Part shown: positions 23,366-37,138 of the stretch, one piece after another
How the letters are laid out: every line of letters starts with the position of its first letter
Position numbering within the stretch: position 1 is the first letter of the stretch
Assembly (NCBI GenBank): GCA_037833965.1
Contig: AP031354.1
Span: forward strand, 29,738,001 to 29,802,000
DNA from: Marchantia polymorpha subsp. ruderalis
Taxonomy: Eukaryota > Streptophyta > Marchantiopsida > Marchantiales > Marchantiaceae
Length of the DNA stretch: 64,000 bases
Direction: 5' to 3'
Notes under the pieces: model-generated
Told to the model about the DNA's origin: nothing
The model's input: only the letters and a program-made list of their open reading frames with translations
The model's database searches: none
Made by a program: the position numbers and the translations under genes

Positions 23366-26300
23366 TATAATACTTAACTCTTGTTTTCTTGATACAAATT
23401 ACGATAAAACAGAACTAACCTTGCAGTTGCTGCTATGCTAATATGATGATTTTAGGAGGATACAAAAATCACTGTGAGATGAGGACGAGAGCGTGATCTC
23501 CGTAATTTCTCCAACCTCTACCAGTATGAGACATCTGATCTGTAGCACTCCTGTCAATGTGAGATCGTCTAAGGAAGGTGAATTACTGTTAGTGTTCCAA
23601 CATCATTAGGTCACATAACCCAAATTGGTATAACTTGATGCAGTGAGCCTGGGGCATGAAGAACGCGTTGATCATGCAATTAGGAAACTGTAACTCAAAG
23701 TATCGGCACTGCATCAGATTGAGAAGTAGGGGAGAAGTTGCAAAGTTTTCTAAAAGGGGAGTAGAACCTCCTCAGGTTTCTTCGATGGATAATTTTTTAC
23801 AACCTCTTGTACTAAAACTTGTAATAACTATGGGTACCCCACACTCGTCAAAATTATTTTTGTTCTGCGTATGCTTCCGTCAGTGTGAGAAAACAAATGA
23901 TACGACTGAAAATATATGATAACTGCAGTTGGTTCGAGTATGGAGAATAAAATGTATAGCCAAATATAGCACTTTGAAAAAAAATCTACGCTGTAGGCAA
24001 AACAGTGCATATACTTGTAGATCTTTATGTTTTATTCTTCTTTGCAGGCGGGTTAAAGAGATTCCTCATATTTTTACATACAGGAAAGTGAAGGACAATA
24101 TCTTTTGAGGCTCGTTTGACTACGAGAGTGCGGTGAGATGTTGTCAACGAACTGACAAATCTGGAGTGGGCATTAACGACGATAAACTAGTCTTATCTCC
24201 GAGGCACACTTCAGAAGCAAACAACCAAGGTAATGTTCTTATGTGGGGACATAGAAAGGTGAATCTCACCACGAACCACTTTCTATGGGGACAACACAGG
24301 CTTTTATAAATAGAGAGAGAGAGAGAGAGAGAGAGAGACGAAAGTACTCGAGAGTGAAATCGAAAATTGACATTACGCAACAAGATCTTTCGTGGCGCTG
24401 GATTGCGTGTCTGTGTCCCGAAGACTAGAAACTGAGTCCAAAGAGGTCGATGGTAGGAGCCAGGGCGGGATTCGGATTGACCTCCACATGGGACTTCTGG
24501 TTGAGTTTGAGCTGAGACATGTGGGAAATCTTAAAAGATACGACTATAAAATAGAGAAGTCCAAATGGATATCACGGATCCGCCATCGCTTTATTCTTGT
24601 GGGATCGGGTGGGGCCTGGAGTGAAGGCATATGGCGAATCATGCAACTCTCACAACTTGCGGCCACACCAACTGGAAGGCTTGCATCTTTTCTGTTGAAG
24701 GTGTTGCCAGCATCATCATCTAGTGGACAAGTTGGACTTCGGATAGAAAAAGCTCATGTCGAGCTTGGCGCACATCGAACACCAAGTCACAGGTGGGATG
24801 GAGGTGCTGTCAAAAGGACAATAGGGTACCAGTACTCCTCCGACTAACAACATTCTATTCTCTCTAATCGGTATTTCTCGGGAGTATTCCAGAGTGTGAA
24901 AAAGTACAGGCAATGTGACAAACAAGATCGCGTCCAATAACTCTCAATCATACGAGGAATATTTTAGAAAACTAGAGCGGATAATCTCCCTATGCACTTT
25001 GTTTATTTGGTCACGTTATGCTTCTTACGTTCTTATGTGAGCATTCACGTGACATGTGGCATCACTCTCATGACAAGCCACTGCCTTCCAAAGGACCGCT
25101 GCCATGGACGAATAGGCTGGATAAACCGCTTCCATGGCCCAACCAACATCACGATCTACGTGTTGCTCCCTTCTTCGTGGACGCATGAAACTTGAGCACA
25201 AACGTATTTTTTAGTGGCGAAATGAGCACACGAACACGTAATGTCGGTTGCATTCGGACCCGGTCACAACTTTTACGACTGAAAATTTCCCCTCCTTCAA
25301 ATCTAAATCTTCTCTCTCTCTCTCTCTCTCCCTCGCTGACCATCGCCGTATTGTCTTCTTTTTCAATCATGACTACTGATTCATATCTTCCGTAATCCCC
25401 CTCTCCACGAGGGGTACAAATAAAATATTATCTACCCGAGCAAATCCAGATACGCTTCCCGGGAAAGGAGACTTTCGAGATTTGAAACTTCTGAGCAAGA
25501 ATGCGTACAGTAGTATCGAGGTGAAAAAAAATACACCGATCGATCGTTGTACAACGTACGTGTACAAAACATGGAGCACCAAATGGGACATTAAGAAGTG
25601 CGAAAAAGTGTGTGGGCACTGCACAAGAGAATAGAAAGCGGGCCGGAAGAAAAACGGCTGGGCTGGCATCTCGACGGGAGATTTATTCGTCTTACGAGGT
25701 GATTGGGCATCGAGAGGCAGAAAGAAAAAAAGGGAGAGCGATTGGATTGCGTGGATGATGGGTCCATGTTGCCAGGGCATGGCTTCAGGTATTAACAACT
25801 AATCATCAGCATATGGGATCTTCGGGCACTACAGTATATTGTACGCACTGTAGTCACATGTGCACTGTGAAAATCCCTTTTGGAGATTTTTCTTAAATGA
25901 GTAGTAGAGAATATCATAACCAAATTTCAGAAGCCCCCCAGTGGCGGGCTGGCTGAGATAGTTTCAGATTCGATTCGAAGTAAAGCTCCAAAGCAGAAGA
26001 GATCGCCACTTACCCACCTCTGTATGGGCTCGGTAAGAGCAGAGACTAGCGAATAATCTAGCAGCAGAAAGGAGGTCTTCCCATGCTTTTGGGTATTTTA
26101 TTTATTTTGTTTCCCTGGCAAAAAGAAGCAGGAGGAAATGGAATTGGTGACATTCAGATTTGCCAGATGCCTAAAGTCAGGAAGGCTCGCCTCGGCTTGC
26201 ACCTACTCACTCCATCGCGGTCTAGGTCTTACCCGTTTTATAGCTTCCTTCTGGCGCAATGGCGCTAAAAAGACCTCCCAAGTATGTCAAAAAGTATCAG

Positions 26301-28700
26301 ATCTATGTCGTTATAATTATACGCTTCGAGGAAAACAAAAAAGAATCTGGTAAGATGGTACTGCGTAGTACCTCTAGACTATAATCCTACTGGCCATTCA
26401 ACACCAAGTGGGGGCTGGTTGCATCTGCAAACCGTCCCTTGACTAATCATGCTCCGAGAGTGAAAGTGAATATTTGTGTAGCCAAATCATGCACATCACA
26501 TGGACTTCCCGATGCACCTCAAAAAGGTCCGATTGAATTCGAACCATAATAATGTCACACCATGTACCATTTATTCCTACGACTATGGCGTTCAACCTTG
26601 ACTCGGGTCTTCCCATCTTCCCATCCATTTGCGAATGTTTACTAACTTAAATATCGGAGTAGTACACATGACTCATTGGCCATTAAAAATTCATTTGATA
26701 GTTACATGTACTTGCAATGATACAATCGAATATATGGAAGTAAAGTTGAAATTAATTCACAAGCAGACATGTTCATATTACCAATGTTATATGAATATAT
26801 AGGTTACGTATTGCACACTTACATTGAATATGAATTGTAAATCTGTAAACATGGGTGGAGGGGTGAGGAACAATGACCAAAATTTCTTAAAGTAAGATAC
26901 AGCTAAAGAGATTTTTTTTTCCAGACTTGAAGTTATATGGAATTATGAACGTTGAGTTAGACATATAATTGAAAGAGGGTGCTAAAATGTATCATGATGT
27001 GCAACGTGAGAATTTATCAAAAATCTGTACTTATTCTAGGTTATTTGAATTTCAATAGCTCTGTAAAGAAGATTTGTTGGTTGAATTCATCAGAATACCA
27101 CTCTATACTGTAGTAGTATAGTATGAATTTTACAAAGCTCCATTTTTTTCCATATCAATTCGTGTTATATATTTATATCTATAGGCTAGTAACACATAAG
27201 GGATCAATTATTGCATGTCATGATTATTCGGATGTTCAACCTAACCTATATAGTTAAAATTTTCAAATTCTATATGGTATCATTCGATCCTATTGTACTA
27301 GCCCCACGTTACTGATTTTTGTTTCGTCCAGATATGGGTATCCTCGTCTTCTTGTTTTTATACAGTGTATTCTTTGAATAACAAAGGAAGACTTGCACCA
27401 GTGTACTTTGTAATGAGAGGCCAATGCCCATGTGCCGGGACCCAATCCAGAATCATCGCTGAACTGGGAATCGGGCAAATGGATGGAAAATAATATTTAT
27501 ATGGCTTCAATTTCTCACCACTGTGTAGATGCAAGTCTCGTCTTGTCTCGAGAGCCTGCATGTGCCGATGCTTAATGGCTCGGCAACAGCACGGTTTGGA
27601 TCAATGATCCTGCTGCGAGCATCATCACCATCATGAAGGCCTTCTCTTTCACGTAGACTGTGTTCAGAAAATATCACTAACGGCTCGGGGTTTTGGCGCA
27701 TTCGTCCTTTCCCACTTACCCCTCCCGGAAGCTGCTGACTGTGGGTCCTGTTAATTTCGAGTAAACACGGTTCCCTGCAGCATCCGAGCATCCCAGAGCC
27801 TCTGAATCTCCAACTCACCTAACCATGTTTCGTGAATCTGCATTACATGTCGTATATCACAGGCGATCTTCTCAAAGTGAATCATGCAGAGTCGAGACAC
27901 AATCATCTTCTTCAGGTTTTGCAGAATTATATAATTTTTTTAATTAAATTAAACATTCTTTGACATTTTATTTCACAAAAAAAGAGCACAAAATATGCTG
28001 GTCTGGATATCTGTCTAGAAGTGTGGACTGATATAGGGAGGGGAAAATTTCTTAGGACACTTTATTCCATTCTGGTTCATGCCAATAAAGGAAAATCTTG
28101 TCCTCTCTCTCCATTTTTTTGGGGGGCTAAGACCTGTTTTGAGCAACTCCTGCCCAATTAAAATCCTGGAGTTAGGTTCACTGCATTCACTCTAGGTCCG
28201 AGTAAATTCGCTTCGGACCAAGAAAATTACCCCGGAGCAATCCGGGATTATGATTTTACTTCCCAGTACATCTGACTTTCAAACTTACTCCCTCGTACAG
28301 TACCAGAAGGTCGCTCACCTCCGGAGATCTCTCCTATTCCCGTCTAGTCCGGTCATGTTCCTATGTGATTACCGACTGAGCATGGTAACGTGTGGAGAAA
28401 CTTAAGCACAACCAGTTGCCCGAATTTCTCTTGCCTTCATTGTGTTCCTCCAGCGCTGACATTCAGGGCAAGTATTCATGCGACTGAAATTTGGTTCCAG
28501 CTCTGAGAGACGACGTAATGAACTTTAGGATGAGGAAATCAGGGCTCGAGTATGGCCCTCCAGATTTTTTGTTCGGTGTCAAAATGCAGCCGACAGTCCT
28601 GGTCGCTGACCGCAATCCATCGTTAACAAATCTAATGTTGCTCCTTGCAAACGAGGAGAAAAAGTTGATACGCTAGAGAAGACAGGATCGAGTTATAATG
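23366..28700. other. Gene-poor intergenic DNA
   Basis: It contains an AG run (about 24312-24338), a CT run (about 25312-25330) and AT-rich stretches at about 26640-27300. The longest frames (151 codons plus at 24392-24847, 141 codons minus at 25373-25798) show no domain, and no exon chain is evident. Confidence 0.5.
24312..24338. repeat. (AG)n microsatellite
   Basis: An uninterrupted AG dinucleotide run of about 13 units. Confidence 0.9.
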
Positions 28701-30160
28701 TATACGGTGGGGTGCTTAGGGTCGAGTCACCGACTTCATAATATATTATTATTCGATTATTGATATCTTCGATAATTCTCCTGGTGTACTCACGTCTCTG
28801 TCAGCACTGCGTTCACCCTTCCTATGGTCTAACTGCGTCCAACCCAGTCGGGCTACGACCGCGGCAGTCCAGTACTGCGGTTGAAGAGTGCGGGAGCATG
28901 TTCTTGCACTCAACAGACTGCTGCGCTCGTATGGAACAGTCCGGGATCGTACAGTGACGCATGGCACCTGCTAGCGTAATCTCACAGCGGGTGGTGGCTG
29001 GCGACGAGGAGGAGCAGGTCGGACGTCCGGAGGGAATCGGAAGTAATATGCGGGAGTCGGAGCCAGAACGGAATTGTTTTTTCTTAATTTTCGGATATAC
29101 AAAGAGGAGCTTTTTCAGCGGCTTGACTTATTCGGACGTGGTTACTTTCATGGATTAATTATGAGAGCTGCGCTGTAAAACGGGGAGGGGGCGAACTTTT
29201 CCATTAGCACGGGTGAGTTGAGTGGATAGCGATCCAACATCCTGGGGGTGGGCGAGAGAGAATTCCACTCATTTAGCGAACAGGCCAACTTGTGGTCGCC
29301 ACATTAACTCGGGCCAAAAGCGGTCAGAGCTGGAACCTTTGATGGAGGCCAATCAGCAGCAGAATCTACCCACACCAATCAGAAACTGCCTGGCCTTTAC
29401 TCGCACTTAGGTGGCAGAGTGACTGTAGAATGTTTTGTAAAACCCGCAGGGTAAAAGTACGCGAAAAGTACAGCCGGCCCCATGAGTTCGTCCGGTCGTC
29501 CTTGCCATGTCAGAGTGACCACCCTTTCGACGACGCCGCGTCAGAGTCGAGCAACCAATGCCAGGTTAAAGATGTTGGGCGACAGGTCGAGTCTGTAATT
29601 CGCGACTGGCGCCGGTCAGAGGCTTCGGCTCGTACTTTCCGCAGCGCGCATACTATAAAGATTTTTCCTCCCGGTTGGCAGAGCCCCGTCCGACGTGGCG
29701 CCCTTCCATTCGCCCCAAACTAGGTCATCTTTATCGATCCCTTCTGAGGCCGCGACTGGCCTACGGGCGTCCGGCGCAGGAGTTCGGGGCGTATGATGCC
29801 CCTCGGACCACCTGTAAAACATGGAGTCACGCCGGACGTGGCACCGGGGCGCAGGCACGCTGATGGGGCTACGCCGGAGCGACCGCCGTAGCCCTGTCCG
29901 TCCTGCGCTTGTGTCTACATCCATCCGTCAGTTCATGGTACAGACGTCATCTGTACGTTTCCCGAGTATGTGCACATCCGCGGGGATGACACGTGGCGCT
30001 GGTCCCGTGTGGATATCCAGAATGGGGATGAGATCTCCCCGTCGACGCCAGGTGCGGGGAAATAAACTTTAATTGCGTCCTGGGCAGTACTGATGATGCG
30101 CATGGGGTCGGTCCGTATGGCCTCTGTAATTTCGAAATAATGTACTGTATTGGACGACAT
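28701..30160. other. Second GC-richer island without a recognisable gene
   Basis: GC- and CpG-rich DNA with frames up to about 102 codons on either strand, none with a domain. It is not obviously homologous to the 19.4-20.2 kb island. AT-rich DNA follows at about 30230-30600. Confidence 0.4.
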
Positions 30161-33100
30161 GTCTTCGTAGGTTAGCGATCATAGATTCCCTCTCCTTTCG
30201 TATTCCCTTCTTTACCCGTGAGGCACAGGTTTAGTTTAACCTTTTTCTATTTTCTTGTCGGTGACATAAATTACAAATGAAGATGCGGATTCCATTATAT
30301 CCCTAGATTTCCAACTGAATTTCAATTGGCTGATGGAATGTAACTGTCGGTCAATCGAAGTTAGATTTATTTGAAAATCTTTAAAAAATTTACAAACGCT
30401 TTTGGCTCTAATATTCATGTTAATGTTCTTTCAAATGATTCTTAGACAAGGTATTTACGATAATTATATATTTAGTAATTTTAAAAAATAAAATTACAAT
30501 GTGTTAATTTCATTACCACATATTATTTAAAATTATTTTAAAATTTTGATATAGATCTATTTTTCATAAAAAGTTCGCAAAAGAAATCTTCAATGCCCCC
30601 TAATTTACTGTTCCCATCACTTCAAGCACTTAGAAGCAACGTTAACCACATATATGAATAAGACATTGTAAGTACTTATCAGAGGAAGGTATAACATTCC
30701 ATCTGAGACTATGTACGTAGCCCAAAGTCCTCCCTACCTCTGTTTGGTTTGACCAGTGACTAATAATATATGCACGTAGTGATTTTTGTATTCTATACAG
30801 ATCAAACTATAACAGTGGTCGATCTAAAAGCGAATCACTGTGTCAAAGGAATTTAACTCGATTCAAGCCGCTGAACGAGGATGCTTGCAAATTGAATGGA
30901 TTAAAATATAAGTGGAAAAGAAGAAACCAGATAAGGAGTGCATCCAGAAGGAAATCCTTGCAAACAGAGTCCTCCTTGGAAGACTGAAGCCTTGCACCGA
31001 GGAGGGGAGATTGGCATCTATCTGTCCAAGATAAGGGCAAGGATTCTTAAGGGCAGGGATTCTCCCACTATTAGGAGCGTACAGAGGGAATCAGAAAGCA
31101 GTGCATTGTACTACAAAATCTGGAGTGAGAAGCTTGATGGATGAACTTGGGTTCTGAGTTGTTGTGGCCTCACTCCAAGGACGTGATTCTGATTCGGAAC
31201 AGAGTGAAGTGGGTCTCAGAAGTCCGATGTGGGACCAGATCGTATAGCTGCAGTAGACTAGAATGCAGGGGATGCGAAATTGCAATGATGCGAGGAGAGG
31301 AGGAAATTTGAATGCATAGCCAGAAGCAATCTGGGCGGACCACTGTATGGTGGTCAACTACTTACTTGTACCTTTAAAGAACGAGAAACCACAGAAACTT
31401 TTCTTCAAGTCGAAGGAAGTGCAGACACATTTACACTTCGAAGAATCTCGCAGAAACGCAAGAGAGATCCAGGAGTAGGCCAGGCCAGCTTTCCCCCTCA
31501 CCAATAGATTCTGGTCAGCTGCGCAGGAGACTCGGAATTTGGAGCTACCGAATACAGTGAATGCAGCAGCAGAATCATGTCTTAGACTGTAGAGCTAGAA
31601 GGGAGGAAGACCCATTTGAATGCTGTGACAGAAGGACTTGCACTGGGTGGTGAATTCAATTCCGTAGGACTGTAGAGTATATTATATCCGGCTTCAGCTG
31701 GACACAGTGCCGGGCATCGAAACAGTACGCTGCATGTGTCCAGTTCAGTTGTCCGGTACTGTACTGCATGTCATGAACCGGTGAGTAGTGCTCCTGCGAG
31801 CACCAGTGCGCCCTCGGGTTGAGCGTGCGTTTGCAGTGATGGAAACACAGTGTTTCCATATTCATTTTGCTGTTGGAGATTTCATTTATGCGAATTCTTG
31901 TACTTTCACATGAATCAATGACATCGTTACACTCGACTGTAGCGAGGAGACGAGAGCAGCCGAGAGCGAGATGAGGGGCCATTGAATCAACTGTTTTGGC
32001 AAGTCCATAGCATAGGCAGGGCAGGGGGGGTCGACCTTCCACCTGATCTTTGTCTGGACTGATGAAGCTCACAATTATTGGGCACAAGCGAAGAAAGTCA
32101 GCCATTGAAGCTGGACACATTTTACTCCACTCGCAAGTCAACCCCATGCACCTCATCATCCATTACTGTACAGAAAACTTTCGGCTCTGAGAGAGGAAAA
32201 GTAACCCTTGCGGCTTTGTGACGATTAGAGGAACTGCAAGAAATTCCAATAACTCTCACAGACTGAATGATTGATTGCTGTTGTGCAATCCCAACTGACC
32301 AAAGGACCTTTTTGGTCCGAACAGGCTTCAAGCAGAAAAGGTGCCTCCTTGAGAAGATGGCCAAAGTCTTACCGGTGAGTTGTACATGGACACATCAACA
32401 CCAATCAGGTGTTATAATTGGATGTCGAAGGGGATGGTTCGTTTATAATGAATGACTGCCAATTACAGTCCACGAGAACCCCAAGAGGCTACTCGAACAA
32501 CAGTTCCATGAAGCACGAAGCTGAACCTCTAGTGATTGTGACAATTTAGACATCTGTTTGAGTAAAGTTTCCACCAGTCAAATGCAAACTTGACAAGCTG
32601 GGCTACCTGATGATCGAACCGAGGGTGTCGATGGTTAGTGGGATTCTGTTATGCTCCAATTGAAGGTCCAAGTACAGATGGTTCTACAGTGTTGCACAAT
32701 ACTTCACAAGCGTCCGTCTCTGTACGAACTAGTTGATGGAAGAATCTTGAGACTGATGATGCGCCGAAGAGCAATCTTCGCATCACTGAACCAGCTGAAA
32801 TAGTTTCTCAATTATCCAGCGTATCACATACGACCGAAGCATCCAGTGGGCTCTTTTTTATTCGTACATGAGACCATTTCTAACTTGTCAGGCTATGTAA
32901 AGTTTCCTCGTGGGTAGTTGTCCCAGCGCATTGACTCAAGTTCTTGAACATTGCCCATCACTCGCCAGACATGACATTCTCGTGTGGTGTTGTTTTTTAA
33001 CCCTTGAACTCTATAAGCGGATAATGTCAACTACACGAGTTTGGTAGATGCAGATGGCTGGCAGGTCGTGCGGCTCAGAATTGGGAATTTTCTCATGATG

Positions 33101-33960
33101 AATCGACGGTGATCTGCAACCAAATTCTAGGCAGTCATTCATTGCCATGCCTCTACCGGAACTGGAAAAAACCCCCGATCGCCTCCTGATAAGCGCTGCA
33201 CCAACCGAACCCTTGGCCTGCAGAACCTTACTAGTACGATCCGATGTTTCTTGGTCAGGTTAGTGCACTCGAGCACTTGCAGGTTGGAGATTGGGTTTTG
33301 GAATATGGACCCAACAAAAGCCTCCAAGACAGATTAATCGAGTACATATGAGCACAAGATTCGTCAACAGATGCCGTAACAGAGGTATAGTGCAGGAGTA
33401 TATAAGAAGAGAGGTGATGAACCGCCCTATGTTGTAGACTAATTCAGCTCAGCGCAAGCTTTGTTGACATCAGATTGACATCAACTGAGCATACGTGCAC
33501 GAAAGCGAGATGTAGAATTGCCAGGTTTTCAAGGCTTTCGGCTCCTTCTGTGATGTGTAAGGACACGTGCTTCAATTCAGTCTCTCCTGTTTCGGCTAAA
33601 GCTTCAGTAGTTGATCCAGTTGATGAGATGGGGCTCTGTACCCGGAAAGGAATGAGCGCCTCAACTTTGCAGTGCAAATCAGCCAGCAGTTTTCTGTTGC
33701 TCGAAACGTTTCAGGAGCCAGTAGACGCCTCAAGGTTTTGAGAGAATCATATGTGTAGGGTCCATGGCTGCGAGAAAGATTCGGGAGTACATGAAGGTTA
33801 TAAACTCTCGTTCTCTCGTCACACGAACGTTCCATCCACCTGTCAGCAGTTCAGTGTCGAATGATTTGATTCAGACGTACTGACCAAACAGCATTAGTAG
33901 AAGATATGTTCTGAACGAGCTGAAGTGAATAGCCTGCCAACTTCCGCCAATTGATACTGC
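30161..33960. other. Gene-poor intergenic DNA
   Basis: Frames up to 167 codons (minus 31656-32159) carry no recognisable domain. A short stretch at about 32285-32374 ends in a good donor (ccg/gtgagt) and could be an exon, but I cannot link it to others. Confidence 0.4.
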
Positions 33961-34893
33961 TTGCTTGACCGACCCGATTATGCATGGAAGCGCTTACGAC
34001 ACCATGTCCTTGCACTCCGTGACCAACTGTTTTTTCCACCGCTGCAGTGCAACAACCTCCAAATCAATGCTGTGTTTGTGTCCTCCACGGAAGGAAAGCA
34101 GTTCTCAACTGTCGGAGTCTTCTATCCAAATCCACCCACTGCTTTATGTGTGGTCCTATCTCTGTGACGCTCCCTGTTTCTGTAAAAGATTTTCGGCTGA
34201 CTTCATACTCTCCAACAGATTGTTCACCTTTATCTCCAGATCCCAACAGTACATCCACCCAGAGTACATCACTAGATTGTGTTGGGGTACTGGAACGAGT
34301 ACTCACTCGACCCTTTGCTTTTCCCTCTCGTGACCGTATCGACGACACTCTGAATGATGGGTGTGGTTTAACTCCGACGAATAACGACCAGGAATTTTGT
34401 TTTCTTTCAGCTTCATTGTCACCGACAGCTTGCCCATTCCCATGGCATGGTACCTCACACACCCCACACGCTCAGCGTGTGGGTGTAGGTGATCACACAG
34501 CGCTTCAATTTCATTATCACCTTGTACAGATGGTGAGAATAAAGATCAGCTGTTCGGTCACCACTGACAAGCATCTACCTCGAATTAGGAACTGATTTGC
34601 TGTCTGCGTGGAATGAGATGTCACGGCACTGAATTGGCTTCAGGGTCCTGTCTCATTTTTTAACAACCATTGTATGTTCTATATATTGATAACATTCTCT
34701 CTTTCGCCAAGGTTACGTGATTTACCTTCCACTGACAGGTTCCCTACGACGACAAACGTCGGCTTCTGATCGACAATTGGGCATCAGCATCGCTAATCTA
34801 CTGGATGCTCTGTTTCAGACTCACCATGCGCCTGTGGACAGAATCATTGTCGTGTCTGAGAAGTGCTCACCGACGGCGAGATTGTACGTGTAA
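33961..34893 (+). other. Possible small multi-exon gene, product unrecognised
   Basis: Three coding-looking stretches on the plus strand are bounded by plausible splice signals. One near 33961-34160 is open and has GTGACG at its end. One from about 34252 to 34532 ends at a donor ATG/GTGAGA. A last one starts after ACTGACAG at about 34739 and reads LLDALFQTHHAPVDR and RIIVVSEKCSP to a TAA near 34893. Phases do not join cleanly and no family is recognised. It could be a lineage-specific gene or non-coding RNA. Confidence 0.22.
34459..34486. repeat. Short-loop inverted repeat
   Basis: Arms 34459-34472 and 34474-34486 pair with one unpaired base and a single-base loop. Confidence 0.75.
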
Positions 34894-36445
34894 ACAGAAA
34901 CCTCGAGGAGTGAGCTATTTGATGGGTGAGTGAAACTTCCTAGGGTCAGCGAGTCTCTGAACTGGCCTACATTTGCAGCGTACATACACAAGAGCTGCAC
35001 AGACCGAAAATCTCTTGAGGGCATATGTCTGGACATATGCCCTCTTCTTCATGCAGAGTCTCCGATTAGCCAGTTCAGAATCTTAAATATAACACGAGAA
35101 AGCAGGCTTGCTCCATAGTTGTGGCTTGATGAAACCCCTGAAAACAGCATCTTGCACATACTAAGGTCACCGTGTGCGATGCGGAACGAGGATGAGGGCA
35201 ATGCATAAGAACAGGAATGGACAATGTGGTTCGTAGCCACGTGCTCTAATTTTCTGAGCTACGAACTTAGTGCTGCTTTTGTCTAGGGAGAAGGCAGCGG
35301 AGTGGGCGTCGTTTGATCTCATGTCATGTTTTCTGAGAGAACATAGAGGTTCTGCCTGTGTTGTATAATCTTTTAGTGAGGTGATAGAGACTTCGAGATT
35401 TTGTGATCTTTTCGTGAGGTAATTTGAGAGCACCGAACTGCCGAGCATGGCATGAGCAAGAACAACATTAGTGCATGACTGTGCACAGTGAAATTCAGCT
35501 TTCTTAATCCTGCAAGCTGTGGATTTCTTATTTGGAGTACATACATCGTCACATGCCTTGGAAATCAAACGCATCTATTTCACAGTAAACTCTACTCCGC
35601 TCATGAGATTTAAATTCCCATTCGGATGCTTAATTGAGACAACGAGGAAAAGACTAGTCCCATGAGTCTTTAGTCATTCATCTGTGCAGCAAATACTCAT
35701 CCTGGCTCTCAGAAAAATGTACTGACCCAAATCCAAGAGCTCTGAGAATGATAAACCATGGACGAGTACTCTTTCCAAAAGGAGACAAGGAATGAAATTT
35801 GTAACGAACATGGTGAGACAAGACGGAAAGGATAAATACACAGCATCCCTGCATTCTTACATTAGGACAGACAGCTGAGCCAGCCCGTCCGTATTTACAA
35901 CCTAGCCAAAATTGCTCTCACAAATTTTCGTCTTTCCAAGGCGTAGAATCTACAAAAATCTGGAATGTCCGCCCTGAGATGTTCGCAGTAACTTACTGAG
36001 CTCGTATCTTTCTTCTGACTCGAATCTCTTCCATCATCACGATACTCTTCGTGAAAGTTTAACGTACATTCATGTTACAACAGCAGGAGAGGCAGACATT
36101 GTTCACAGCGATCGCAAACCCGCAATCTTTCTGTTCTTCCATCTCTCCGCTATGTACAACTGACTACAAACAACTCTTCCATCGTCAGGTACAGCGCCAC
36201 TCGGACCTCCCCCACCATCGCCGAATGATTGACCTCCTCTTTAAGCTCGAACTCAATTCTCCTCTTCTCACACCCACAGCCTTCACTTCCACTCCACCAT
36301 TCCATCTCGAACCGTCAATCAGTCGGCCACAGAATTCATGCCATCGAAATTCAGAAAATTTCATGGCAGCACCATATGATCTGATACAAGATGAGGCTGG
36401 AGCAAGAAAGGCCAGGAGCAAGATCAAGATAGGGCTCCTCGGGAC
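34894..36445. other. Intergenic, downstream of the CCB3-like gene
   Basis: No gene recognised. It contains the short palindrome at 35017-35044 and presumably the 3' untranslated region of the CCB3-like gene near its right end. A minus frame of 135 codons (35167-35574) shows no domain. Confidence 0.45.
35017..35044. repeat. Perfect 13-bp inverted repeat, 2-base loop
   Basis: Arms 35017-35029 and 35032-35044 are perfectly complementary, with TG between them. Confidence 0.9.
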
Positions 36446-37138
36446 TCAGGATTGCTGCTGAGAGAGAAGAATGAAGAGTCCTTGCTTGCCGAGAAGAATC
36501 TCGTTGAGAAAGCTCATGAGGGCGACCCAGATGACAGGGGCCACGTCCACGCCTCCGACGGGAGGAATGAGTCGTCGGGTCGGGCCGAGAATGGGTTCCG
36601 TGGGGGCGTAGGCGAGGACAAAAGGGAACTTGCTGACAGGAATTTGAGGGTACCACGACATGACAATTCGGAAAATGAAGAGCAGATTGAAGAAGGCGAA
36701 CAAGGGCCCGAGCACGGTGATGGCGAGCTTGGCCGTGTCGGGGTCCAAGTCAGCCAGAGGCACGCCCACCAGCCGGTGCACGAGCTCGAACGAGGCTGAC
36801 GAGGTCCACGGGTCAGACATAGCCGCACCAGCAATTGCCGCTGCATTCCCGTCAAGTGCGAGCGCACTGCTGGAGGAATCGAGCACCGAGGTCGCCAGCG
36901 GCGGGCAGGCCATGATCAATCCGATTCGGTAGAGTCTGCTGCGCAGCAGCTGCGGATTGAATTCCACTCCAGCTCCTCCCGCCGCGTCCTGCTCGATTCC
37001 GTCCACATCGCGTCCCTTGCTCCGCACCATTCCCCTCGACTGCGTCGTCGCCATCGACGATCTCCTGACGCCATGCCGTGCCTGCAAATGCCTGAGACTC
37101 AAATTGGACCACCCGCACGGCGACGTACAGAGCTCCAT
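36446..37138 (-). CDS. CCB3: CCB3-like YGGT family protein, plastid cytochrome b6f heme-attachment factor
   Basis: An intact 230-residue intronless frame. Residues 1 to about 100 are rich in Ser, Arg and Ala with few conserved features, as expected of a chloroplast transit peptide. The conserved C-terminal half reads DLDPDTAKLAI (about 130-140), a membrane segment at about 137-161 ending in MSWYP, the block YAPTEPIL (about 177-184), RRLIPPVGGVDV (about 188-199), and a second membrane segment at about 197-226. This is the YGGT domain with two membrane spans. It most resembles CCB3, a thylakoid factor that helps attach heme c(i) covalently to cytochrome b6; bacterial and other plastid YggT/YLMG proteins affect membrane or nucleoid organisation and are the alternative. 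The ATG at 37138 is the first in frame; Met29 is another possible start. Confidence 0.8.
   Translation of the reverse strand: MELCTSPCGWSNLSLRHLQARHGVRRSSMATTQSRGMVRSKGRDVDGIEQDAAGGAGVEFNPQLLRSRLYRIGLIMACPPLATSVLDSSSSALALDGNAAAIAGAAMSDPWTSSASFELVHRLVGVPLADLDPDTAKLAITVLGPLFAFFNLLFIFRIVMSWYPQIPVSKFPFVLAYAPTEPILGPTRRLIPPVGGVDVAPVIWVALMSFLNEILLGKQGLFILLSQQQS

Noticed and set aside
24392..24847. 151-codon plus frame
   Set aside because: No recognisable domain, no neighbouring exons.
25930..26000. tRNA-like B-box (GATTCGATTC)
   Set aside because: I could not build an acceptor stem, D arm or anticodon arm around it.
28195..28222. Short 7-bp palindrome around ggtccga/tcggacc
   Set aside because: Arms are too short to stand out from chance in 64 kb.
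36072..36799. Plus frames of 129 and 115 codons
   Set aside because: They lie antisense to the CCB3-like gene and its 3' flank.
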